A stretch of 64,000 bases of DNA from Paenibacillaceae bacterium (GCA_029256185.1 JAQSYI010000001.1:310001-374000); one strand, 5' to 3'. Counted from the stretch's first letter, positions 1 to 8,992 are shown. A program made the numbers and translations. Notes: a model not told the origin generated them from the sequence alone.

Positions 1-1547
1 GATGCCCCGGCTACAACGGCCTTGGTGTAGATATTGACAATGGTATTGGTGACCGTATTGCTGATCAGCAGCAGGTCATCCGGAAGGGCTGTAGGAAGGT
101 TGACGCTGATGGTATACGGCCGGTCAGGAGTCAGGTAAGCCGCCCTTCCTTGCTCAATTAATGCGAGATACTCTTTGTCCAAAGGCTTGGAAGCATCCAG
201 TTGGTTGGAATACAGCAAGCCTTTGCCTAATGCAGTATTGTTAGCCAGCATGGAAAAGTCGGCGTTCCAAGTAAGCTCCTTCTTATTCTTGGCTGCGTCG
301 ATGGGCTTGGGGAACCCGGTAGCAGGGTCCTTGGTGTAGTGAACCCCCTCGAAGCCATAGGCCAAGGTCATACTGACATCCGGCTGCATCATCCAATCCA
401 CATACTTGATGACAGCCTCCACATTCTTACAGGTAGCATTGACAGCAGCAGTAAACTGCATGGGCTGACCGCCTGCGGGGGAGAACTGGCCGAATTCCGA
501 CTTGGGCAGCGGAAGAATCACAACCTGAGCATCGGGATTATTCTTTTTGAGAGTATCATAAACATTGTAGGCCGCTGCCCCTTCCAGACCGCTTCCGCCC
601 CAGATGCCCAGCTTGCCGTTGACCCAATCCTGCTGGGCTTTGACTCCGGTCTTATCGGTATAGATATCCTTATCCACCGCTCCCGCGTCATACAGTGCCT
701 TCTTAAAGGCTAAAGCTGCTTTGGGCTGTTCCCACTGGCGGACATATTCATCATTCTTGATAAAATAGGAAGTGACCGGCCCGGCTGACTCCGCGGCCAA
801 GCTGGATTGGCCCAAGCCAAAGAAATAATCCACATCCCAGAAGGTGCTCCCCAGGGTATCCTTCTTGCCGTTGCCATCGGGATCGTTATCCGTAAAGGCC
901 TTGGCCACTTTCAGATAATCCTCGGTCGTTTGGGGAATGGGCAAATTCAGCTTATCCAGCCAATCCTTGCGGATCATCACGTAATGATTGGTGGCAAGGG
1001 CAAGCGGACGGCCCAGAAAATAGGTTTTGCCATTTAATTTGGTATCTTTGCTGATGAGGTCGTTTTCCTTAAGCAGTTTCTTATAGGTTGTGGAATATTT
1101 CTCAATCGCATCATCCAGAGGCATAAGCTGGCCTTTACCGGCAAGCTCCTTCATATACGGGTTGGAGAATTCAAAAATCAGATCGGGCGCCTGGCCGGAG
1201 GCGAACAGCACGTTCCATTTCTCCGAGGAATTGGTCCGCGGCACCGGAATGAACTCCACTTCCACCGGAGCGTTCTCATTAATCCACTTGGTCCACCGGT
1301 TATTGGTGAGAGTGCCCTCCCCTTCCGGCACATTGTTGCGGTCATAGATGGATACGGTAATTTTCGGCTTGGGTCCCGCTGGTTTGGCGCTTGCAGCAGA
1401 AGCGGATGCGGAGGCAGAAGCAGTGGCGTCCGCCGGCTTAGTCCCGGCATCCTCCTTATTGTCACCGCAGGCGGCAAGCAGAGCGCTTCCCGCTAAGACT
1501 ACAGACAGGCTCAAGGCCGCAGGTTTGCGGTAATTCCGGTTAAACAT
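1..1547 (-). CDS. Extracellular solute-binding lipoprotein of module A, 3' end cut by window edge
   Basis: Binding component of a CUT1-type oligosaccharide importer, tethered outside the membrane. The start at 1547 gives a lipoprotein signal with a lipobox LLAAC (Cys27), then a low-complexity Ala/Ser linker. It shares family landmarks with the other binding proteins here: an N-terminal RWTKWIN stretch, the FASGQAPDLI segment and a DPDGNGKKDT loop that looks like a calcium-binding or hinge loop. About 515 codons are visible, close to the usual ~540 of this LipO/YtcQ-like family, so little is missing. It is the last visible gene of a minus-strand operon after two permeases (2634-3608, 1746-2621), separated from the nearer one by about 200 bp containing hairpin-forming tandem repeats. 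Substrate is not readable from sequence; the GH88 gene upstream suggests an unsaturated uronic-acid-containing oligosaccharide. Confidence 0.93.
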   Translation of the reverse strand, partial: MFNRNYRKPAALSLSVVLAGSALLAACGDNKEDAGTKPADATASASASASAASAKPAGPKPKITVSIYDRNNVPEGEGTLTNNRWTKWINENAPVEVEFIPVPRTNSSEKWNVLFASGQAPDLIFEFSNPYMKELAGKGQLMPLDDAIEKYSTTYKKLLKENDLISKDTKLNGKTYFLGRPLALATNHYVMIRKDWLDKLNLPIPQTTEDYLKVAKAFTDNDPDGNGKKDTLGSTFWDVDYFFGLGQSSLAAESAGPVTSYFIKNDEYVRQWEQPKAALAFKKALYDAGAVDKDIYTDKTGVKAQQDWVNGKLGIWGGSGLEGAAAYNVYDTLKKNNPDAQVVILPLPKSEFGQFSPAGGQPMQFTAAVNATCKNVEAVIKYVDWMMQPDVSMTLAYGFEGVHYTKDPATGFPKPIDAAKNKKELTWNADFSMLANNTALGKGLLYSNQLDASKPLDKEYLALIEQGRAAYLTPDRPYTISVNLPTALPDDLLLISNTVTNTIVNIYTKAVVAGA

Positions 1548-1636
1548 AGAATCTCTCCCCTTCATTATTCCTTAGTTTAACATTCATAATGGACCAATTC
1601 CTAATTCGGCGATCTGCAATGGCGGGCATCACCTCC

Positions 1637-1738
1637 TTAGAGTTTTTGCGTCAGCAAAAACTGGCTACGTAAGCATACACTTAGAGTTTTTGCTTCAGCA
1701 AAAACTGGCTACGTAAGCATATACTTAGAGTTTTTGCG
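1637..1738. repeat. 44-bp tandem repeat (2.3 copies), each with an inverted repeat
   Basis: Two full units (1637-1680, 1681-1724) and a 14-bp partial third (1725-1738). Each full unit carries AGTTTTTGC and its reverse complement GCAAAAACT around a 3-4 base loop, followed by CTGGCTACGTAAGCATA. The array fills the gap between the module A permease stop (1746) and the binding-protein start (1547). In the transcript it would form successive hairpins just before the binding-protein gene, which could be mRNA-processing or stabilising structures or partial attenuators. No open reading frame or transposase is nearby. Confidence 0.9.
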
Positions 1739-1745
1739 CACCATT

Positions 1746-2621
1746 TCAACCCTTAACCGCCCCGATCATGACGCCTTTGACAAAATACTTCTGCACGAAG
1801 GGATAGATGATCAACATAGGAAGGGTCATTACTACCACCCCTGCCGATTTGACTCCCTCCGGAGTGATGCTGTTAGCCAAGCCGGGATCATGCACGCTGA
1901 TTTCCTGCATCAGGGTCTGGTTCTGAATCATCTGCTGCACCAGCACCGCCAGATTATACTTGCCGGAGTCATTGATGTAGATCAATACGTTCATGAACGC
2001 GTTCCAGTGGGCAACGCCATAGAAGAGCGACAACGCCGCGATCACGGGGCCGGACAGCGGCAGGACGATCTGCAGGATCAACCGCCATTCCGAGCAGCCG
2101 TCCATCCGCGCGGCTTCCTCCAGCTCCTCGGGCAGCCCTTCGAAGAAGCTTCGCAGCACCATGAGGTTCCACACGCTGACCAGCCCGGGGAGCCATAAGG
2201 AGCCGTAGCCGTTTAGCAGGCCAAGCGCCTTGACCACAAGATAGCTGGGGATGACGCCTGCGCTGAAGATCATCGTAAAGATCACAGCGAAGGAATAGAA
2301 GCGCCGGCCGATGAAATAGCGCTTGGACAAAGGGTATGCCGCCAATATTGTGAACACCATGTTCAGAGTTGCGCCGACCACAGTAATCACCACACTGTTG
2401 ACGAAGGCGGTGACAATGGGTGTTTCCTTGAATAAGGCGCTGTATCCGCCGGCATTCAGATTTACCGGCCAGAAGATTACATTGCCCGAAGCAATGGCAT
2501 GCCTGTCACTCAGTGACAGGGAAAACACATGCACCAGAGGCAGAACACAGCTTAAGCCGATAAGGATCAGAATAATATAATTGAGGGAATAGAATATTTT
2601 TTCACCCTGTGTGCTTTTCAT
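1746..2621 (-). CDS. Carbohydrate ABC transporter permease, LplC/YtcP type (module A)
   Basis: Inner-membrane subunit of a CUT1 sugar importer, 291 aa with about six hydrophobic segments. The cytoplasmic EAA loop is recognisable (ELEEAARMDGCSEW), the contact with the ATPase. The C-terminus QKYFVKGVMIGAVKG is the signature ending of this subfamily and recurs in all five modules. It follows its partner permease (2634-3608) by 12 bp, so the pair is co-transcribed. No ATPase gene is linked; these systems usually borrow a shared MsmX-like ATPase. Confidence 0.95.
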   Translation of the reverse strand: MKSTQGEKIFYSLNYIILILIGLSCVLPLVHVFSLSLSDRHAIASGNVIFWPVNLNAGGYSALFKETPIVTAFVNSVVITVVGATLNMVFTILAAYPLSKRYFIGRRFYSFAVIFTMIFSAGVIPSYLVVKALGLLNGYGSLWLPGLVSVWNLMVLRSFFEGLPEELEEAARMDGCSEWRLILQIVLPLSGPVIAALSLFYGVAHWNAFMNVLIYINDSGKYNLAVLVQQMIQNQTLMQEISVHDPGLANSITPEGVKSAGVVVMTLPMLIIYPFVQKYFVKGVMIGAVKG

Positions 2622-2633
2622 GTAAATTCCTCC

Positions 2634-3608
2634 TCACCACATGCCTTGGTCGAAGCGGCGGGCCAGCTTGTTGGCGGATAACACCAGCACAAGACCTACG
2701 AGAGACTCGAAAAGCCCCATGGCTGTTGCCAGACTGAAGTTAGCCTGTTGAATCCCCACCTTGTACATAAAGGTGCTGATGACCTCCGCGATTTCCGATA
2801 CGGTATTGTTCTGAAGCACATAAACCTGGTCAAAGCCCAGTTCCATCAACCGGCCGATCCGCAGAATAAGCATGATAATAATGGTGGGCATAATACCGGG
2901 AAGGGTAATCCGCGTTATTTGCTGCCATTTGTTGGCGCCATCCATACTGGCCGCTTCATACAGGCTCTGGTCGATGGAGGTAAGCGCCGCCAGATACATA
3001 ATGGCGCCCCAGCCTGCTTCCTTCCAGACAGAGGACCCCAGGTAGATCCCGATCCAGGAACCGGTTTTGTACAGAAAAGGATAGGTCTCGCCGAATACCT
3101 TCTCCACCAGCATGTTCACTACGCCATTGGTTTGGGAAAAGACGGTGACAATGATGCCCCCGACAATGACCCAGTTGAGGAAATGGGGCAGAAACACGAA
3201 GGTCTGGATGATTTTCTTGACCGATTGCTTGCGCACCTCATTCAAGAGCAGCGCCAGGATAATCGGCATGGGAAAGCCGACTATAATATTCAGCCCGCTT
3301 AGAATAAGGGTGTTCCACACAATATCGAGGATCTGGTCGCTCTGGAAAATAAGCCTGAACATATCCAACCCTACCCAGGGACTGCCCCAGACGCCCTTGA
3401 TGAAGGTGTATTTCTTGAAGGCGATTACCAGATCCACCATGGGATAATATTTGAAGATCAGAAAGAAGGCCATAATCGGCAAAAACATGATATATAAAGG
3501 GATATTCTGCCGCAGAACTCGTTTCCCGTACCTTCTTGTAAGCCAGTTGCTCTTTCCTTTGGACTGGTCGGCTGCTGCCAGTGGCGCGGGAGCCGTTGTG
3601 TGGCCCAT
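2634..3608 (-). CDS. Carbohydrate ABC transporter permease, LplB type (module A)
   Basis: First permease of the module A importer, 324 aa. The reading frame is open further upstream to 3677, but I place the start at 3608 because GAGGAAG lies about 7 bases before that ATG and a promoter (-35 near 3664, -10 near 3642) occupies the upstream part. The N-terminal hydrophobic segment PLYIMFLPIMAFFLIFKYYP and the EAA loop (YEAASMDGANKW) are typical of LplB-like subunits. It pairs with the LplC-type subunit 12 bp downstream. It has its own promoter although the GH88 gene precedes it on the same strand. Confidence 0.94.
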   Translation of the reverse strand: MGHTTAPAPLAAADQSKGKSNWLTRRYGKRVLRQNIPLYIMFLPIMAFFLIFKYYPMVDLVIAFKKYTFIKGVWGSPWVGLDMFRLIFQSDQILDIVWNTLILSGLNIIVGFPMPIILALLLNEVRKQSVKKIIQTFVFLPHFLNWVIVGGIIVTVFSQTNGVVNMLVEKVFGETYPFLYKTGSWIGIYLGSSVWKEAGWGAIMYLAALTSIDQSLYEAASMDGANKWQQITRITLPGIMPTIIIMLILRIGRLMELGFDQVYVLQNNTVSEIAEVISTFMYKVGIQQANFSLATAMGLFESLVGLVLVLSANKLARRFDQGMW

Positions 3609-3641
3609 TGCTGTCACTTCCTCGCGTTGTGATTTGTACTC

Positions 3642-3743
3642 ATCGTATAGCAAGCTCCCGGGGGGTTCAATATACACGATTTCGCTCAGTTAACATGCTT
3701 GCAGCCGCTGGATTCGCAGCTGGCAATATACATTTCTTTGCGG
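3642..3743 (-). promoter_or_regulatory. Promoter with two 20-bp operator boxes before the module A permeases
   Basis: On the minus strand a sigma-A-like promoter is visible: -35 TTGAAC (3664-3669), 16-bp spacer, -10 TACGAT (3642-3647). Two boxes precede it: the proximal one GAGCGAAATCGTGTATATTG (3667-3686) overlaps the -35, and the distal one CCGCAAAGAAATGTATATTG (3724-3743) lies 57 bp upstream. The same box pair occurs before the GH88 gene (5010-5083). Direct repeats next to a -35 are typical of activators such as AraC-family proteins. The regulator is not identified. Confidence 0.62.
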
Positions 3744-3812
3744 GATATACACCAGTTCATCGGGCTCGCGTGCTGCTGATGGATGAGAGCATGTGGCGGA
3801 TTGCCGGGCTCC

Positions 3813-4943
3813 TCACTCTTTGGAAGCGGCAGGTGCAGGCGCCCAGAAGGAAGAATGGCCCATTAGCTTCGATAGTGCCTCTACGTAGTAATAGTCGCCA
3901 TAGATGAGAGGTCTGTTAATATTCTGATTGCCGGGGAGGTTCCCTGTACCTCTTAGCAGAATAGCTTCCTCGGAAGCATCCGCCCGGTAATGTTCGCCTA
4001 AGGATTGCAGAATGGAAAGGGCAGATTCCTTATAGAACACGGCCTTGTCCCCTTGTGCCGCATTAGCTAAATCCAGCAGTCCTGTTGCAGTAATGGCAGC
4101 CGCGCTTGAATCTCTGGGCGCGTGCTCGAAGGACGGCAGCCGGAAATCCCAATAAGGCACCTTATCCTCAGGCAGATGGGAGATGAAGAAATCTGCGGCA
4201 CGTTCGGCAGCTGCCAGGAAGTCTGGTATGCCTGTGTGCCGGTAGCTTAGCACCGAGCCATAGAGGCCCCAGGATGCTCCCCGGGCCCATGCAGATTCAT
4301 CGGCATAGCCTTGTCCGCCGCGGACAGAGAGCCGTTCTCCTGTCTCCGGATCGAAGCAGACAACATGGTTGGCGGAGCCGTCTGCACGAATGAAATGCTG
4401 AACTGCAGTAGTGGCGTGGGCCACGGCAATATGCTTGAAGCGGGGATCGCCCGTTTGTTCCGACGCCCAATACAGCAGAGGCAGGTTCATCATACAGTCA
4501 ATGATTGCCCAGCCGGTCCGCTCCGGTTGATCCCAGGCCCGGATGAAGCGGCCCTTCAGGTTGAATCTGCCCGCCAAATGGCTGGCTGCAGTCAGCGCCC
4601 GGTGCCGGGCGGCGGGATTATGGGTGAGCTTCCAATTGGCTATCGAGGTGAGCGTCCACATAAAGCCGATATCGTGGCTTTGCAAATCAATATTGTGCAG
4701 CACTGGGTCCAGCCGCTCTTCACAATGCTCGGCGAGCTGACGCAGCCCGTCATTTTGCTCTTCCTGATGGATCAGCCACAGCAAGCCTGGCCAGAAGCCG
4801 GCGGTCCAATAATGCGGGGCCGTCAGCTGATATTGTCCATCATGTGAGCCGTGGGGAAATCCGCTGCCAACCCGCAGGCTTGTGCTCTTTACTTTGGTGG
4901 AAGCCGCTTCCCAGGCATCCACTACCCATTTCTCTGTCTTCAC
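3813..4943 (-). CDS. GH88 unsaturated glucuronyl hydrolase
   Basis: Cytoplasmic enzyme that removes the 4,5-unsaturated uronic acid left at the non-reducing end by polysaccharide lyases. It is 376 aa with no signal peptide. Both catalytic aspartates of the family are visible: D91 in SHDIGFMW and D149 in WAIIDCMMN, at the same spacing as D88/D149 of the characterised Bacillus enzyme. The start is a GTG (4943) with AGGAG nine bases upstream. It is the first gene of module A, and its promoter carries the same operator boxes as the permeases 204 bp downstream, which links hydrolase and importer expression. GH88 and GH105 share the fold; the HDxGF motif favours GH88. Confidence 0.92.
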   Translation of the reverse strand: MKTEKWVVDAWEAASTKVKSTSLRVGSGFPHGSHDGQYQLTAPHYWTAGFWPGLLWLIHQEEQNDGLRQLAEHCEERLDPVLHNIDLQSHDIGFMWTLTSIANWKLTHNPAARHRALTAASHLAGRFNLKGRFIRAWDQPERTGWAIIDCMMNLPLLYWASEQTGDPRFKHIAVAHATTAVQHFIRADGSANHVVCFDPETGERLSVRGGQGYADESAWARGASWGLYGSVLSYRHTGIPDFLAAAERAADFFISHLPEDKVPYWDFRLPSFEHAPRDSSAAAITATGLLDLANAAQGDKAVFYKESALSILQSLGEHYRADASEEAILLRGTGNLPGNQNINRPLIYGDYYYVEALSKLMGHSSFWAPAPAASKE

Positions 4944-4983
4944 CGGGCATCACTCCTATCGTTTGTGCTAATGAATCGTGCTT

Positions 4984-5083
4984 AGCATATAGCAGATCAG
5001 AGGGCCGCTCAATATACATGTTTTCGGGCAATGATCATAGGGGGCTTATGGATTGGAGGTTGGGAATATACTATTTTTCGCGG
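4984..5083 (-). promoter_or_regulatory. Promoter with two operator boxes before the GH88 gene
   Basis: Minus-strand promoter with -35 TTGAGC (5007-5012), 17-bp spacer and -10 TATGCT (4984-4989). The proximal box GCCCGAAAACATGTATATTG (5010-5029) overlaps the -35; the distal box CCGCGAAAAATAGTATATTC (5064-5083) lies 54 bp further upstream. They align without gaps to the boxes at 3667-3743. The rest of 4944-5237 shows no gene; it is also the upstream region of the divergent glycosyltransferase gene. Confidence 0.62.
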
Positions 5084-5237
5084 AGTTAACAGCAAGCAAT
5101 GGCTGCCGACTCTTGGTAAAGCGCGGGGGTGTGAGAAATATAAGAAGCAGGCAGCGCCGGAGACCGCTTGTGCCCACTCCTTTTGGTCAACGCCACATAT
5201 TCTAATCCCAACAAGTAAGCATGTGGGAGATGAAACT

Positions 5238-6023
5238 ATGGCTTTGCCCCTCATTGATATTGTGATCCCCGCCATCGAGAAGGATCTGGGGACGCTTCCC
5301 TTCGTCATCGATGCCATCCGCAAGCAGGTGAAGCATCCTATCGGCCAGATTCTGATCGTGGCTCCCCGCAAGCAGCGGATCGTCCAGCTGTGCCAGGCCA
5401 AGGGCTGCCGCTTCGTTCACGAGGATACGGTGCTGCCCATCACCAAGAAGGACATTCACTACCGCTCCAAGCGCTGGGAGCGCTCCGGCTGGTTGTACCA
5501 GCAGCTGCTGAAGCTGGGCGCAGATAAGCTTGGAAGCGCCGACTACTACCTGGTGGTGGATGCGGACACCGTGCTGATCCGGCCCCATGTCTTCCGGTCG
5601 GAGGGGAAGACGGTGCTGTATACCCGGAACTGGAGCCAAAACGAATATTTCGTCACCTACCGCAAGCTCATGGGCAAGAAGGCCGCGGCTCCCGCCTCGC
5701 TGGTAACCCACTATATGCTGTTCGAGCGGGCCAGGGTGGCGCAGCTGAAGCGCGACATTGAGGCCAGGCACGGCACCAGCTGGTACAAGGCGATTATCCG
5801 CAGCATGAACCGGTCGAAGCAGTTCGCCTTCTCCGAGTTCGAGACATACGGCAATTATCTGTACGACCGGGAGCCGGGCCGGGTGCGCTTGAGGAAAGCG
5901 TTGAACAAGAGCCTGCACCAGCGCGCGGCCCTGTTGTCGCCGCAGCGGCTGAAGCGGCTTGCAGCCCGCTACCGTTCGGTTTCCTTCCACGAACGCAAGG
6001 CATACAGCAGAAAGGGACAGTAG
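5238..6023 (+). CDS. DUF6492-like family A glycosyltransferase
   Basis: Predicted cytoplasmic nucleotide-sugar glycosyltransferase of 261 aa. The frame is open back to 5031, but the ATG at 5238 has GGGAGA upstream and starts with the Rossmann strand LPLIDIVIPA expected of the family. A DxD-type metal/nucleotide-sugar site is seen in YYLVVDADTVLI. The length and the DADTV motif match DUF6492 proteins found beside GT4 enzymes in Paenibacillus-like genomes. The next gene begins 6 bases downstream, so the two are an operon. The acceptor is unknown; cell-surface or spore-surface glycans are possibilities, and nothing links it to the catabolic modules. Confidence 0.75.
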   Translation: MALPLIDIVIPAIEKDLGTLPFVIDAIRKQVKHPIGQILIVAPRKQRIVQLCQAKGCRFVHEDTVLPITKKDIHYRSKRWERSGWLYQQLLKLGADKLGSADYYLVVDADTVLIRPHVFRSEGKTVLYTRNWSQNEYFVTYRKLMGKKAAAPASLVTHYMLFERARVAQLKRDIEARHGTSWYKAIIRSMNRSKQFAFSEFETYGNYLYDREPGRVRLRKALNKSLHQRAALLSPQRLKRLAARYRSVSFHERKAYSRKGQ

Positions 6024-6029
6024 AGGAGC

Positions 6030-7217
6030 ATGGGCGGCTATTCGTGCACATGGAGCGGGCCAGTGGAGAAGAAGAGCGGTTTGGGCAAGGCCAGCAGGGA
6101 GTACGTCCGGGCATTAAGACACCAGGGGGTGGAGGTGCGGAGCGGAGGCAATGGGGGCATACGTCAGGCGGCAGGGGAGAAAACCCATAAGCAGGTGCTG
6201 ATCCACCACCATCCGCCTTACACCCTGAACATAAAGGAAGCCAGAAAGAGGTATGATTGCATCATCTTGAACACAGTCTGGGAAACGACCCGGCTCCCCC
6301 GGCGCTGGATGGCCAACATAAACAAGTTTGATGCCATATTCGTGCCTACGCAGCATAACAAGGATGCTTTGCGGAACAGCGGCGTGACCGTTCCCGTCTT
6401 TATCGTTCCCCACGGCGTAGATACGAGGAGCTACAACCCGGATAACCGGAAGCTGGATCTGGGAAAGCACCGGGGGAAATTTCTCTTCGTGTCCGTATTC
6501 GGCTTCCAGCACCGGAAGAACCCGGAGCTGCTGCTCCGGGCATACTGGGAGGAGTTTACGGCCGATGACCGGGTGCTGCTGCTTATCAAAACCAACGGTT
6601 ATGGGAACGGTGAGAACGGGGCCTGGATCAAAAACAAGATGCTCCGGTATAAGGCACAGCTGGCTCTACCCGGGCAGACAGCACCGGTGATGCTGATCAG
6701 CAAGCATGTGAGCGACCGGAAGCTGCAGGAAATCTACGCCGCGGGAAACGCGTTTGTGCTTCCCACCAGGGGAGAAGGGGTAGGCCTGCCCTTCCTGGAA
6801 TCCATCGCCAGCGGCGTTCCTGTGATTGCAACCGGCTGGGGCGGCCAGATGGATTTCCTTACAGCGAAGAATTCCTTCTTCGTGAAATACAAGCTGAAGA
6901 ATCCCGCAGCCGGCATGCATAACCGAAGCGCCATTTCCCGCAAATTCAGCAATCTGTTCGCGCAAAAGGGGCAACGCTGGGCAGAGGCGGATCTGCACAG
7001 CCTGCGGAAACAAATGAGATTGGCATACGAAAATCCTGAGCTGTGCAAAAGGAAGGGCAGGCAGGGCAGGAGGGACGCCCTTGCCCTGTCCTGGGACCGC
7101 TCCGGAAGACTGATGAAGCAGGCGATTGAGAGGATCATCGGGAGAAGCAACCAAGCGGCTGTTCCGGCTAATGGGAGACGATTGGAAAAGCGTATCGGCA
7201 ACCGGAAGAAAATGTGA
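6030..7217 (+). CDS. GT4 family glycosyltransferase
   Basis: Retaining GT-B glycosyltransferase, 395 aa. The N-terminal acceptor-side domain begins TWSGPVEKKSGLGKASREY, like GT4 proteins with a glycine-rich loop. The C-terminal domain has the nucleotide-sugar motif EGVGLPFLESIASGVPVIAT, containing the E-x7-E arrangement of family 4. It follows the DUF6492 gene with a 6-base gap; GAGGAG lies very close to the ATG, so initiation may depend on translational coupling. The 117 bp after the stop, before the convergent oxidoreductase, hold no clear gene. Confidence 0.9.
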   Translation: MGGYSCTWSGPVEKKSGLGKASREYVRALRHQGVEVRSGGNGGIRQAAGEKTHKQVLIHHHPPYTLNIKEARKRYDCIILNTVWETTRLPRRWMANINKFDAIFVPTQHNKDALRNSGVTVPVFIVPHGVDTRSYNPDNRKLDLGKHRGKFLFVSVFGFQHRKNPELLLRAYWEEFTADDRVLLLIKTNGYGNGENGAWIKNKMLRYKAQLALPGQTAPVMLISKHVSDRKLQEIYAAGNAFVLPTRGEGVGLPFLESIASGVPVIATGWGGQMDFLTAKNSFFVKYKLKNPAAGMHNRSAISRKFSNLFAQKGQRWAEADLHSLRKQMRLAYENPELCKRKGRQGRRDALALSWDRSGRLMKQAIERIIGRSNQAAVPANGRRLEKRIGNRKKM

Positions 7218-7334
7218 GGCCCGGACCAAGGCTTAGTTGCCCGACCGGTTGGCCTGGCGGGCACTGGATATGCTACGGCCAGTATAGAGAAAGCGGGGCA
7301 TGTAACCTTAGCCAGACTGGGGTCCGCCGGGCAT

Positions 7335-8825
7335 TCAGGATTTCAACCGAAACGGATTATGATGGGAGGCGGTGCTGCCGGACCCGTCCTTCCGGTGAAG
7401 CTTCAGCCTTTCATCCCTAATATCGGCAAGCTCCTCTCCCAGCAAGTACTGCCCTTGGGCCAGCAGCGCCGCACGCACTTGCTTAATATTGACTTGACGG
7501 GAGGTTGCCCCTGCCGCTGCCGCAAGCGCCGCCGCTGTTCCCGCTCCTTGCCCGATGCCTATGGCGGTAGCCATGACGCGCACAGAACCGAAAGCGTGAT
7601 GCGTTGCCGCTATGGAGCGTCCGGCCGCCCACACATTATCGAGCCCCTGCGGCAGCAAGCTGCGGTAAGGAATTTCGTAGACAGCCCTGCCTGAGCCGGT
7701 AAAAACTTGCTGCTCTCCTTCCGGCGGATGAATATCGATGGCGAAGGTGCCGCAGGCAATCCCGTCCTCAAAGGCCCTGCTGTTCAGCACATCCTCCTCG
7801 GTCATCGTATAATCGCCGATAATATGGCGGGTTTCCCGCACCCCGACCTGCACACCGGTATCCAGTATATACGAGCGCTCGAATCCGCCCACCCGCTTTT
7901 TCAAAAATTCTGCTACCTTCCAAGCCTGCCGGCGCGTCTCCATCTCCGCCTTGGTCAAATCGCGCACATCCGTCCCGTCGATTCCCTGCAGGCGGGTGCA
8001 GTTTACCGCAAATTGTCCCTCTCTCGGCAGCTCATACATGAGTATGCGCGGCGCGGCATCCTTGGGATACTCGCCCTTCTCTGCCGCTTCCTTTATAATA
8101 TCCTTCATGCCCAGAAACGCCAGCGCGCTTTGTGCATCAATCTCCTCATCAGTAGGGGAATCCTTGAGCAAATGGCGGTTTGCCTTCATCCATGCCTTCA
8201 ATCCCGGAATATCAATGCCTCCGATCCGGTAAAAAAGCGTTACCGGCTGCATCGCCCCGTCAGATTCCCGTCCCTTCACAAACGGAGCCCCGGTGCAGGC
8301 AATCACATCGGCATCCGCCGAGCAGTCGATGACATACTTGGGGCAAATCGCCTGGCGGCCGCTTTTGCTCTGGACCAATACGGCCGTGATCCTGCCATTC
8401 TCCTTCAGGACATCAGAAAAAGTCGTGTGCAGGAGGAACTCTACGCCGGCTTCCTCCAGCATGTCAAGCAAAACCAGCTTCATCCCCTCCGGATCAAAAG
8501 GCGTCATGGAAGCATTGTCAAAGGTCAGATCCGTTACGTGCCCGGGGGATGCCGCCAATTTCACCAGCCGTTCCGCCACCTCGCCGGCCACACCGCGGAT
8601 AACCTGCTTGCCGTTCACATCATGGAAGGTAAACAGGGGATTGACCATGGCCACCGTCAAATTCCCGCCGACAAAACCGTAACGCTCAATCAGCATGGTT
8701 TTGGCTCCGGCTCTGGACGCCGCAACCGCTGCCCCGATCCCTGCCGGACCGCCCCCGACAACAAGCACATCCGGCTCGGCAATAACCGGTATTTCCCTGG
8801 ATACATCAACAATCGTTTTCATCAT
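7335..8825 (-). CDS. FAD-dependent oxidoreductase (FAD_oxidored family)
   Basis: Flavoprotein of 496 aa. The N-terminal dinucleotide-binding motif VLVVGGGPAGIGAAVAASRAG is followed by MLIERYGFVGGNLT, characteristic of the PF12831 FAD_oxidored family. A C-terminal segment DNVWAAGRSIAATHHAFGSV is the second FAD-binding region of that family. No signal peptide, so cytoplasmic. The substrate is unknown; relatives are often found in carbohydrate loci of Paenibacillus and Bacteroidetes. GGGGAG lies 5 bases before the ATG. An AraC regulator is transcribed divergently from 8993, a usual arrangement for a regulator and its target. A -10-like TATAAT at 8904-8909 (minus) may be its promoter, though the -35 is weak. 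Confidence 0.88.
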   Translation of the reverse strand: MMKTIVDVSREIPVIAEPDVLVVGGGPAGIGAAVAASRAGAKTMLIERYGFVGGNLTVAMVNPLFTFHDVNGKQVIRGVAGEVAERLVKLAASPGHVTDLTFDNASMTPFDPEGMKLVLLDMLEEAGVEFLLHTTFSDVLKENGRITAVLVQSKSGRQAICPKYVIDCSADADVIACTGAPFVKGRESDGAMQPVTLFYRIGGIDIPGLKAWMKANRHLLKDSPTDEEIDAQSALAFLGMKDIIKEAAEKGEYPKDAAPRILMYELPREGQFAVNCTRLQGIDGTDVRDLTKAEMETRRQAWKVAEFLKKRVGGFERSYILDTGVQVGVRETRHIIGDYTMTEEDVLNSRAFEDGIACGTFAIDIHPPEGEQQVFTGSGRAVYEIPYRSLLPQGLDNVWAAGRSIAATHHAFGSVRVMATAIGIGQGAGTAAALAAAAGATSRQVNIKQVRAALLAQGQYLLGEELADIRDERLKLHRKDGSGSTASHHNPFRLKS

Positions 8826-8992
8826 TGCAGCTCCCCTTTAAACACTTGTGAATTCCAACAATCCTCATGACCGTTAGCGCATCCGCATATTTGTTCAATC
8901 ACAATTATACTGTAGCAAAAACGGACAGATTGCAGTTAGGGGAGAAATAACGATATACTTGTGAAAAACAACGTTGGGAAGGAGGGGGCGCC

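Noticed and set aside
7218..7334. An open frame after the GT4 stop, continuing into 7694 and containing MMGGGAAGPV, like a FAD motif
   Set aside because: From 7335 it is the antisense of the FAD oxidoreductase; it has no start or ribosome binding site, and GC-rich DNA keeps such frames open by chance.
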